A stretch of DNA of 64,000 nucleotides from Endocalyx cinctus (lineage: Eukaryota; Ascomycota; Sordariomycetes; Amphisphaeriales; Apiosporaceae), in contig BCKC01000002.1 of the NCBI GenBank assembly GCA_001600455.1, forward strand, positions 868,001 through 932,000, given 5' to 3'. Below, piece by piece: positions 34,613 to 45,145 of this stretch. Position 1 is the first letter of the stretch. Every line of letters begins with the position of its first letter. The notes under the pieces are model-generated. The model saw nothing but the letters and a program-made list of their open reading frames with translations, was not told the origin of the DNA and did no database searches. A program made the translations under genes and the position numbers.

Positions 34613-36612
34613 TTAGGTACAGTACTTAGTAAGGCCACCAGCTTGGGAACCCCCGAGTCGCCGCCCAGCCGTCGGTGCTTCATGATGCTTTGCTACAACA
34701 TCCATCTTACTGTCATCTAGTCCATCCTCCAGGCCCCAGCCAGCCGCTTCCGCTTCCTCCATCTTCTTGTTATCCCTTTTCAGGCAAAATGACAGTGAGT
34801 AGGAAGAGACTACTATGATTAAACATAGGGCGAGGTTTACAGACCAGGCTAAAATAAAACGATTTTTAAGTTAGTCAGTCGATCCCAGTATTTTTAGATA
34901 AATCGGATGTCTTTATTCTTCTTACCTGTGACGTATCGTGGCCCATCGTTTGAAGGGTATAGGTAAGGGGTCCAAACCAGAGAGAGGTTTCCAATCGCGT
35001 TATTCATCGCGAGGCCGATAGCCCTCTTCTTTTGGGGACGAGCCGCAATATTGGCCATCCATGCGTTCGAGACCTGGAAACCTCCGTACGTTCCGGGAAG
35101 CATAAGAAAGAGGGCAAAATAACGAGCTGCTTGGTTCGTTGTCGCGAGAGTAATTATGATACCTATGGCTGCCACGATGGTCGGATAAATAATATGCGGG
35201 GACCTCTTGCTCGTCTTGTCTGACTGCCAAGTGTTGTAGAGGCAGAAAAGGGCAGTAAAAATGTAAGGCTATCAGGGAATAATGTCAGTCGATTTTCTTC
35301 TTCTATCTTTAGGTGAGTAGCAAATTATATACCGGTGCTGTCAAGAGGAGAGTGTTGATGGTATTGAAACCTGGTTATCATTAGAAAATAGTAAAAGGGG
35401 GTAATGCACGGTAAGGGTGACATACCGAATTCCTTGACAAGCGTCGGCAAGAAATTGGTGAGAGAAGCAACAGCTTGGAGACTCATCTGGCCCACGATAC
35501 ACAGCCAAACTCGGTAATCTTTTACGGCCAACTTAGCCGCAGTCATAGTACTGATATCCGGCTCCTCTTCGCCCGCATCTTCAACGAGTCTCGCCACACC
35601 AAGCGCTTTCTCCTCTTCCGTTAGCCACTTGGTCGTCGACGGCCAATCTGGAATGGTGAAGGCGGTGACGATAGCAAAAAACACAGTCGCTGCACCTTCG
35701 ATGATAAATAACCACCTTTCGTACAATTAACCATTGTCAGTAACAGGTGACGCAGGTGTTTTATATCAGATTATCATTCTTACCTCCAACTAGAGATTGG
35801 GTTATCTTCAAAAGCTGCCGCAATCCCTGCCGCGAAAAGACCGCCGAAGGCGCCTGAAAACATAGCCGCCGTGAAGAAAATACCTAGACGAAGGCCAAGT
35901 TCTTTTCTGGTGTACCATCCAGAGAACAAGAAGGCGACGCCGGCGAAAAAGGGCGCCTGAGTAACTCGAGTGAGCTACTTATATTCGGTAGCAGGGTGTT
36001 CGGAGTACCATACCTCTGTGAGACCGAGGGCAAATCTTGTGGCTAGTAAGCCTCCGAAATTATGTACGGCTCCGGTAGCACCACTGACAACCCCCCAGAA
36101 GACCATCACAACAGCTAAATACCAACTAGGTCTCACTAGAGAGAGGATCATGTTGCTGGGAACTTAGCGTCGTGTTAGCCAAGGACCTTTTACGCCGCGT
36201 ATAGCATTTGGTTAACAAAGCATACCTTGTCCAAGGATGTATCCGATGAACGTCACACTCAAAACAATGTTGTATTGAACTCCAACGAGGCCGACTTCAT
36301 CTTCGATTCCTTGAAGCCGGGCTTGAGGAAGGGCGTTACGATCGATATAGTTCAGAACATACATAACGATCTATTTACCGAGAATTTCCATCAGTTAGTT
36401 GTACCAGACTTAGGACAAGGACAAGGAGTGATGCAGGGTGAGAGACCAGGATTTTGACTCACCAAAATGGGTAATAGGCGAGCATCTATTTTCCTAACAA
36501 ACAGTTTTTCTCGCCTTGCTCTCTCTTCAGGGCCCCAAGATGCTATGACGGCAGCCCAGTCCGCCGTGTGGCTACCGTCAGCGAGAATAGGGGCTGCGGT
36601 TCCAGCAGCCAT
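34613..36612 (-). CDS. MFS permease, allantoate/anion-cation symporter type, 507 aa
   Basis: Eight exons: 36612-36463, 36370-36226, 36162-36014, 35956-35784, 35715-35426, 35370-35333, 35268-34926 and 34848-34613; 508 codons. It is a 12-TM major facilitator of the Dal5/anion:cation symporter group. Signs are a cytosolic N terminus ending KIDARLLPIL, the first helix with VMYVLNYIDRNALPQARL, the loop 2-3 region ATRFALGLTEAPFFAG, GWYTRKELGLRLG and a central SSWRWLFIIEG. The second half has TKWLTEEEKALG in the middle loop and IGLAMNNAIGNLSLVWTPYLYP near helix 11. The substrate is probably a small organic anion or vitamin. It is transcribed divergently from a SAF-domain oxidoreductase about 1 kb away, which suggests a shared catabolic role. 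The exon structure is reconstructed and all phases join. Confidence 0.9.
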
Positions 36613-37613
36613 CGTCGTATTATCGTTGGTCCAACGTGGAGGAATATAGGGTTACACAAGTCGACTTTCCGTAGAACTCTTATACGTGAGGTTTTGGATT
36701 GGGAGAATAAACTTTATAGGGAATTAGAACAGTTGAGATATTCTCTGGGGAAGAAACCCTGAATCAACGTCGGTTAACATCTTTATAGGGAACTCGTCTA
36801 GTCTTACGTGTCGTCATATCCCGGGGCAATGGACGAACCCGGTTTTTCTTTTGCCTGGAATCTCGTATGGTCCTATTCTCATACGTTGGTTTGCCCAGGG
36901 ATCATTTCATTCCCCGGTATTTCACTAATTATTATTTTCGCTACTATTCTTACTACTATTCTACCCCCTAGTTCACAAAGCCAAATTTCAATTTTACCTC
37001 AACAACTAACCTAACACTTTATATTTCCCATCACGTATATTCAAGAATTAAAATTAATACGAAACCAACAATAATAGTTTCTATCATGTTAAAGACAGCG
37101 TATGCAGATAGGGGTGGAAATAGCAAAAGCCATGGCAGATACAACCATTCCAGATTTCACTAGCTTTCCTTCATTTCCCCGGATTCCATGTGGATTTCTT
37201 TTGCCCAGACTGCGGAGGACTGCGGGGGTGGTTGGGGTGCATTGGTTTTGTGGGATGATTGTGTATTTTCCGAAAACCCGTGTATTTTCCGGATGAGTCA
37301 GGAACGAGGTTCGCTGTCATCACTAGCATCAAGCTCCATGGTTTTCCACCTTTAGGGCTTCCTTAAATAATTAAAGACGGTTTATAGATCGGAAAATCGG
37401 AAAATATGAACGTTTTGAGGGGTATTGACATGTTGTGCATGATGTTCCAGGCGCATGGTGTTGACGAGAAGTAATGGAAACATAGATATAAAAGCTTCAA
37501 GTTGCAGGGTAGGTTTTCGAAATGTAAAGATATTTAGCGTATTCAATGTTGAATCACCCTAGGAATCTACCATAACTTCAACTTCTATTATTATACCCTA
37601 ATTACCAGCAATC
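36613..37613. promoter_or_regulatory. Divergent promoter of MFS and oxidoreductase genes
   Basis: 1 kb region between two divergent starts. It contains four exact copies of the octamer ATTTTCCG: forward at 37265 and 37284, and inverted as CGGAAAAT at 37390 and 37398. The inverted pair is directly tandem. All four lie 210-350 bases upstream of the oxidoreductase ATG. Confidence 0.55.
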
Positions 37614-39087
37614 ATGACAAGTTTATCTACTAAGCTCGCTGAGTTGGAGGCGTCCGGGAAGCCGATCCAGGTTGGTATCATCGGCGCCGGCAAGTTCGGC
37701 TCTATGTTCATCTCCCAGTCCCACCGCACAACAGGCCTCAGACTAGCCGGTATCGCGGATCTATCCAAGGACAGGGCGCTAGCCGCCCTGAAGCGGACGG
37801 GATTTCCCGAGGACAGATACGACTCTTCAGTGACCATGTCGATATCCGAAGGAGTCAAGGTCGGAAAGACTGCGATCACTACGGACTCGGCTGCGCTTAT
37901 CGCGACGCCGGAAATCGACGTCATCCTCGAGGTAACGGGTAACCCAGCGGCGGGTATCAGACACGCGCTCCTGTGCTGCGAGCACAAAAAGCATATCGTT
38001 ATGATCAACGTCGAGGCGGATGTCCTAGCCGGCCCGCTGTTAGTGCGGAAAGCGAAAGAGGCTGGGATCATCTACTCGATGGCGTACGGTGACCAACCTG
38101 CTCTGATCGCCGAGATGGTGGATTGGGCGAGGACAGCGGGATTGTAAGTTAACTTGGATCTCTTCTGCAACGTGTTCAAGGCATGCAATTAACCTGACGT
38201 ACGTGATTAGCGACGTTGTCTGTGCCGGAAAGGGGACAAAGCACCTTCCCCAATACCACTACTCGAACCCGGACACGGTCTGGAACTATTACGGCTTTAC
38301 TAAAGAGCAACTCGCCTCGGGCGATTTTAACCCCCAGATGTTCAACTCCTTCTTAGACGGCACCAAGTCTGCTCTCGAAATGGCGGCCGTGGCTAATGGC
38401 TGCGACCTGACGCCACCCTCGGACGGGCTCAAATTTCCCCCTTGCGGCGTATGGGACCTCCCCGAGGTGCTAAAGCCCGAGTCGGCCGGCGGCCAGCTTC
38501 CTCACAAGGGCACCGTCGAAGTCGTTTCCTGCATGGAGAAGGACGGTCGGTGGGTGTTCAACGACCTCCGATGGGGCGTCTACGTCATAATCGAGGCCCC
38601 CGGAGACTACCAAAGGGACTGCTTCAAGCAGTACGGCCTCAAGACGGACGGCACGGGACGGTACGCGGCCCAGTACAAGCCGTACCACCTCATCGGGCTC
38701 GAGCTCGGCGTCTCCATCGCCAACATCATGTGCCGAGGGGAGCCGACGGGGCAGACGAAGACTTGGGCCGGAGACGTCGTCGCTACGGCGAAGCGGGACC
38801 TCAAAGCGGGGGAGAAGCTCGACGGCGAGGGCGGCTTCATGGTCTACGGAAAGCTGACGACGGCTCAAGACTCGATGAAGATCTCGGGATTGCCTATCGG
38901 TCTGGCTCACGGTATCGTTCTGAAGAAAGACGTCAAGAAGGACCAGGGCTTGAGCTGGGATGATGTGGAGTACAGCGAGGCGTCACAGGCTATTGCCGTG
39001 CGGAAAGAGATGGAGGCGCTCTTTAAGAAGGAGTTCGAGGCCAATAAAGCAAATGTCATAAATGAAAAGACGAATGGAGTACATTGA
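37614..39087 (+). CDS. SAF-domain homoserine dehydrogenase-like oxidoreductase, 468 aa
   Basis: Two exons, 37614-38143 and 38211-39087. The N-terminal Rossmann fold begins at PIQVGIIGAGKFGSMF (GxGxxG nucleotide loop), followed by strand IDVILEVTGNPAAG and the dehydrogenase-like IYSMAYGDQPALIAEMVDWA. The C-terminal region contains GLELGVSIANIM and a SAF-type module (VATAKRDLKAGEKLDGEGGFMVYGKL). This combination is that of predicted homoserine dehydrogenases with a C-terminal SAF domain (COG4091), common in bacteria and present in fungi. The true substrate is unknown; proteins of this type are often thought to act on sugar acids or polyols. Its divergent MFS neighbour suggests uptake plus oxidation of one compound. 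The coding part is GC-rich, mainly exon 2. Confidence 0.85.
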
Positions 39088-40558
39088 TAATACTACTCTT
39101 AAAACGTAAATGTATCATTTCAAACTTCTTATAGCTACTCTGACAGCTACTCTGGTTCTTCATATTACCACGCACCAGCCACGTATTTAGGAGGCTTCAT
39201 CTGCCCCTAAATTCGAGACTCGGGCCATTCTAGAGACGGCACGCTCATCTCCTATATTGATGCCAGCTAGGCTAGACTCTATACCTTTTAATAACAAGGG
39301 TATTTACAAGGCACTCTAGCCACTGTATCAAGCATACTTCAGGATCAGGAACATCGATAAATGGTCGTTTCTATTTTGACAGATAATAACCTCTACAGTA
39401 TCGATTGTGAATTTAGTTGCCATTATAATATTCTATTAGAATTCATATTATCACATTTACGTGCTTATCTCTCTTAATTTTCTGTGGTCTGGTCTCCAAC
39501 GCTTATCATCCCTTTTGATCAACGTTGTGATACTCATTGTGGGGTCATTGGATGAACACCTCCACAGGTTCATTACGGTTTCATCGAGTTTTCAGCTCTC
39601 TTCATACCTTGAATAACTATTGAAATATGTCATATCTCTAGCCAATGGGAATAAATATTACTGCACTCTGGCTTGATTTGACATCATACTTTTTACATTT
39701 ACTTCAGCTTTGAGAAGTCCATGCAACATCGGCAGATGGAGATTAGTTATATTATATTGAAATCTCGTTGATACGTCACAAGTCCTACCCATCCATATTC
39801 AGCCTCCTTCCCTCCTTTTTTCTCGTCGATCTGATTACGAAGCCTATAGATCGCAAAACACTTCCCGCTATCCGGTATGATCTAGGATAGTTACGCGGGT
39901 TCGAACTCTGAAAGAAACTCCTTACCATTTCAAGAAATGAATACGACTATGCGTGTCGTATTCGTCCCGATTAGTTGGAGCCTGCTTTCTTCTTGTGCTG
40001 ACGCGAACCAACGTTACGACTTAATTTAAATCGAGGTTAAACTTTTCTCACTGCAACCAGCAAGCCTATTTCTTCAGCCTAATTACCTTCCTAATCAGCA
40101 CAATATCGACATAACTAGACTTGATCGAATCATTGCCTCCTTAATTGATTCGTGAGAGACTGAAAAATTAACATATCCATTACCCCTCCGTTACAAACCA
40201 TGCCATTATTGGTTCAGGTCGCCCCCGCGAGAAATATATCTAATAAATATTCAATCGGATAGAGACTGATGAGAAAATGGTAAATTAAATGCAACGGTAA
40301 ACTGTATGACTTCTGAGTTCGAAGCTTTATTATTAGTCGCACCAATTCATTAGTACTGCTACGTTATCAGACCACCTACTTTAGCTATGGCCCCCAGAGC
40401 CTGTCCTGATTTTGACATCTTATACAAGTCTAGTCAAATTTCTGTCTATCTCCAGTGTCTTAAGATATTACTTTTACATTCAGAGTCACTTATCTTTCTT
40501 CTTCTTCATATAAATCATTAAGTACTTCATCATAAATAATCTATCAACGACACTAAGA
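39088..40558. other. Intergenic spacer
   Basis: 1.47 kb, AT-rich. It holds the 3' flank of the oxidoreductase and the promoter of the ankyrin-CorA gene. A short GCCAGCTAGG block near 39260 resembles the core of the dispersed repeat, but is too short to call a copy. No gene is seen. Confidence 0.5.
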
Positions 40559-43500
40559 ATGAATACGTTCACACCAGCTCAACAAGAAATCCCAGGTGGT
40601 GTACAGGGAAACGTTATTGAGACTCCCCATCAAGCAGAAGAAAATATAGACCAGCATCATCAGAATCTGACCGGGCAAGCCTCGCGGGAATCCATCAATG
40701 ATGATCCTCTTCCTCCTATTATTGAAAAGAATATCGATATAAATGCCAATCCCCGCCTGCAAAACAACCACACGTCGATTCTAGGACGGAAAAGCGAAAT
40801 CAATAGGAATTTACTCGACGCTGCTTATCAGGGAGACGAATACAAACTCCTTGAAGCGATCCAAAATGGCGCAGAGCTTTCGATCAAGGGTGACATGTAT
40901 CAGGAAACAGCACTTCATGCAGCCTGTGAAAATGGCCATAAAAGTATTGTACGAATTCTTTTGAAAAACGGAGCAGACAAGGAGGCTCGCAATAGAGACG
41001 GATGGACACCACTTATCTCTGCCACTGCTCATGGCTGTTGTGATATCATTCCCTTACTGCTTAATGATGGTGCCAACATAAATGCTCAAGATAACAAAGG
41101 GATGACAGCGTTAATCATAGCTTCATTCCCGAAAAATATCAACTTGATTCATGAGCTGCTCACGCCGAAGACGGACATGGAAATCTCGGGCTACTTCGGA
41201 CGCACTGCTCTCATGTACGCCTGTAAATATTCAACAGCAGAAATTGTGCTGAAACTTCTGAAAGCCGGTGCCAACGTAAACACTACAGATAACCAATGTT
41301 GCACTCCACTCATGTTGGCTACTGGCATTGGTGACGTCGAGATGGTGCAAAACATCTTGGAATACAAGCCATATATTAATGCGACGGATGAAGAGGGTCA
41401 TACAGCATTGCACAAAGCTATATTAAACAACAAAAATGAATGGTGCAGATTAAAACTAGTAAGAATGCTGCTCGAAAAAGATGCGAGTATTGATTATAGA
41501 GATAAATCCGGAAGGACACCTCTTGGCATGGCTCTTGATACGAGGAGCTATGATCTAGTTTCGATGCTGTTAAATCTCTGTCATTACTGGTCATTTGATA
41601 ATGAAGTCTATGAATGGCAGACAATACTTCACAGAATCAGTGAGTTGGGATGGTCAGATATAATTAAAAAGTTGCTCTACACAAAAAAAAAGGAACTTGT
41701 CATCAAAGACTTCGAGGGACTGGCGGCCTTACAACCCGAAACAGCATTACAATGGGCTGCATATCATGGGCATTATACCGTTATTTGGTGGCTTTTAAAG
41801 TACGCCAAACCAAGCAAGGAAGCCAAGGATGACCAAAAAAAGGCAAAAAAGATAGCACAAATGAGAGCTGAGGGATTATCAGAAGAGGAGAAAGAACAAG
41901 ACAAAAGGGCAAACCCAAAATCGAGTGAGGAAACCAACACGCCCAACGTCTCCTACGAGTACACGCAATATATACTCAGCAACCCCCCTCCAGCAGCAAG
42001 CAAAATAGTCGACTCATACAGTATAACCGGTGTCGATGAAGTGAATTGCGCGTACGGTGATGCCATCATTATGGATTTCCTTCAGATAGACACACGGGCC
42101 GAACGATTGAAGCGCATTTGTCCAGTGGGTGACGTGATCTACGCAGAAACAGGAAAATCAGAAAAAGGAGCGGGTCCCGAAGAAATCATGGCAAAGGCAA
42201 TTGAAGCGTTGGAGAAGATGGATCCAGAAAATATAATGGATTGGGAAAGAGATTTTCAAATGCGATGGATACATCTACCTCAGAACAATGTGAGTTCACG
42301 CATTTTAAGCTACTCTCACGCATTACTAACTGCTGTGCTAGTGGAAATGGATGGGGGTAAGTATGTGTTAATTATATAATTTGAAGTATCATCAAAATAA
42401 CAAGCTGTACGTCAGGATATTTCGAAGCGAGTTCACAGAGACAAGGATATTGCGCAGTTCGATTGGGAGGGTTTAAATAGTTTTGTCCAAGCAAGTCGTC
42501 AGGAATTCTCAACGAGCATATCCGCTACGAATTTCATGAAGAGCCGATGTCTGGTAGGTTAACATAAATTCTTCATAACAAATGATAACTCTAACAATTA
42601 CTTAATTTCTTTTTCTGCTTCTTTTCCTCAGAAAGAAATTATAACGGGGCCAAGAGAGAGGCCCAACAAAGATAATTCCGAACAAGAAGGAGTAGAGTAC
42701 AGTAAGTTAGCCCTGAGTAAAGAGGACTAGTATCCGATGCTGACACTGTTTCTTAGACAAATACGAAAGGGTAGCACTTTATGTAAGTCTAATTATCTGA
42801 ATTTAAAATGACCTTAGCTAATGTGAAAGATACCCTATGTTACATTCAGGTACTGCTATGGAAATAAGAGCGACCAGGATGAGAAGAATAAACTTCTGAC
42901 GGAACCATTACCCTTGGACCAATATTTCTATACATCGCTACCGGATATGAAGACACGAAACCAAAACCAAATTGTTACCAAAACGTTCTACGGCACAATT
43001 CCCGGGCATGGTGTACCTGAAAAGTTCAAGAAATGGCCTTTCCTCGCCGTGGATCAACTATGGCTCTGGATTATTGACAACGGTAAGTCCTTCATGACGG
43101 TTTGTTCTATTTAGAATTTACGGAGGGGTATATTATTGTATGCTAACAAATGATGGCGCATAGACACGATAATTACTTCATCTACCAAGAGCCAAGATAA
43201 CTCTACAGATCCGATACTAGATGACATACTTTATCAGTTTAATGATGGAAAATCTGTGCCAACTTCTGTCAACGAATTATCCCGTATTCTGATTCGAAGA
43301 TGTATTGACTGTCTCGATAATCTGACTTGGGAAGAGTGTTATCCTATGGGTCAGAAAAGGGAGGAAAAAGACAACCAGGAAGTGACTTTGGAAAAAGAAG
43401 AAGAAGATCACGATGGACTAGATAAAGGATTCCAACGAGACTCTCAAGGCTGGGTTCTAGGTACGAAATCAAAGTCTGTGAATTTATTGTTCAGAGAGAG

Positions 43501-44556
43501 GTTAAACTTCGTGGTGGGTTTGAGTTTCTTTTTTTTTTACAAATATATATTCCACCAACGCTTACTCTGTTTTATTCTACTTTTACATATATCTGCTGCA
43601 ATGATTCTAATTAGATATAGATCACAAAGGAAAGACAGGTGTTTGAGGCCTTCAAGAAAAGTGCCAGGGCACTTGATAACGCTTCGTCTGTCAATGCAAG
43701 AGACAAGGAAGAGGCAAATGAAAAATATGAATCCAAGAACGAGATTACAATCGGAGATATAGCAATTCTATTGGATGAGACCATGGATCTCCGAGACGAG
43801 CTCACAATGTTACAACCCATTATTCAGCAACAACAGGATGTCTGGAAAACTTTTCTAGGAAACGATTGGGAACACGAGGATAGTCTCAAATCAACTTCCA
43901 AAGTTGAAGAAATTGACCAAATGATCAATATGACCGAAAAGGTTGAGAAGTCGGTAAGTTACAACAAAGTCACTTTTGTTTCTTAGTCTACAGTCGTTAA
44001 TATTGGTCAGATACGGGCGTTACTCGATTATCAACAGAACTGGATCAACTTGAACGAATCAAAAGAAGCAGCTCGTCAAAACAAGATTTTAATGGTATTT
44101 ACCATTGTCACTGTTATTTTTGTGAGGAGCATCATCAGACCTAATAGAGTTCGATTGTCAACTAATTAATACGCTTTCGAGGCACCACTATCCTTCCTTA
44201 CATCTCTTTTCACATTAAACGTCACAACATTTAGACATAACAATGGCGATGATGTTGAATACGAGGCAAAATGGGTTTTTCCAATCATATGTGAGTCTTA
44301 TATCCGGTTTTTTAATCCTTTCATATGATAAACGGAAATTAATATAAAATCTTCAGTTCTTGTTTCATTCGGCTTCACTTGTCCCACCATCATCTTTGCT
44401 TTTTGGGAAAAGCTTCGGGGAAAATCTCGGCAAAGGAACATACGAAATCAACTCCACAAACTGCGGGAAAAGCTAGAAAATTCAAGAAACTTTCTAACAG
44501 TCAAAAAGCCTCAGGCTCCGAACACTGAAGAACTGATTAGGTATAATAAGTCATGA
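40559..44556 (+). CDS. Ankyrin-repeat CorA-like membrane protein, 1,111 aa
   Basis: Eleven exons: 40559-42289, 42342-42356 (15 nt), 42416-42553, 42632-42701, 42757-42782, 42830-43082, 43164-43513, 43621-43953, 44011-44121, 44182-44290 and 44357-44556; 1,112 codons. Residues ~80-430 hold about eight to ten ankyrin repeats (TALHAACENGHKSIVRILLK, TPLISATAHGCCDIIPLLLN, TPLMLATGIGDVEMVQNILE). A charged linker and a middle domain follow (MRWIHLPQNN...LYIPYVTFRYCYG; TFYGTIPGHGVP; DQLWLWIIDN). The C terminus is CorA-like: a long coiled coil, then two hydrophobic segments (MVFTIVTVIFAPLSFLTSLF; FLVSFGFTCPTIIFAFWEKL). The Gly-Met-Asn selectivity motif of CorA channels is replaced by TLN, so Mg2+ transport is doubtful. 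Such fusions are a fungal expansion with unclear roles, possibly in signalling or self/non-self response. The donor at 43513 is GTGGGT, weaker than the others. Confidence 0.85.
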
Positions 44557-45145
44557 TTAGANAGAATCTCTGGGACATATATATATATATGCATAATTTT
44601 GCTTAGCCTAGCTGAAGTACTATCCATCATATAATTCTTGGGGGGGGGGGGGGGGGGGGGGGNGNTTTCTACAGAGTTGGTTCCGTGATGTCAGTTTCTC
44701 AGTTTCTGATGACCCATACATTATTATATACAAATCAGTGTAATTACAAACAGTAAATATCGATCTTCTGCCTTGTAGCCCTGGCCCTCACTAATCCCAA
44801 GTCTGCTTTCAACCTTTATCCAGTTGGCAGAACGAACTTTTACGATGTCTGGCAGTTAAATCCCATACAAAATGCTGTCAAGAGGAATCCGCCGCCATAT
44901 CGTCTGTGCACCGTTCCAGCTTGCTGCCCCATCTTATAGATCTCCTCCTTTTTGTGTGGAGTCTGGGGATGGTTCACTATACGATGCTACTCCGCATTCA
45001 AGTGGATCGGTTCTCCACCTGGTTTTATTTATATCGATGGATACCTACTATATACACCTCCCTTTGGCTTTTATTTTCCGTTATGTTCCAATTTTTAGGA
45101 TGCATACCAGATCAACGTTCCGCTCAGTCGTAAATTGGTGAAACG
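44557..45145. other. Intergenic spacer with poly-G tract and unresolved bases
   Basis: A single N at 44562. A run of at least 23 G at 44640-44662 ends in N-G-N (44663-44665), so its length is uncertain. The remainder is promoter and leader of the zinc-cluster gene. Overlapping open frames at 44872-45141 show no similarity. Confidence 0.7.

Noticed and set aside
38442..38963. Long shadow frames in GC-rich exons (also near 46618, 48182, 56778 and 60095)
   Set aside because: They overlap clearly supported genes and carry the Arg/Pro/Ala-rich bias of out-of-frame GC-rich DNA.
29857..39087. Secondary-metabolite gene cluster
   Set aside because: An ANL enzyme, an MFS permease and an oxidoreductase occur here, but there is no PKS, NRPS or terpene core, and the Kti12 housekeeping gene interrupts the block.
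39880..39930. GGGTTCGAAC, resembling a tRNA B box
   Set aside because: No acceptor or anticodon stem could be formed around it.
44872..45141. Overlapping frames just before the zinc-cluster gene
   Set aside because: Several frames are open at once and none resembles a protein; they are probably 5' leader.
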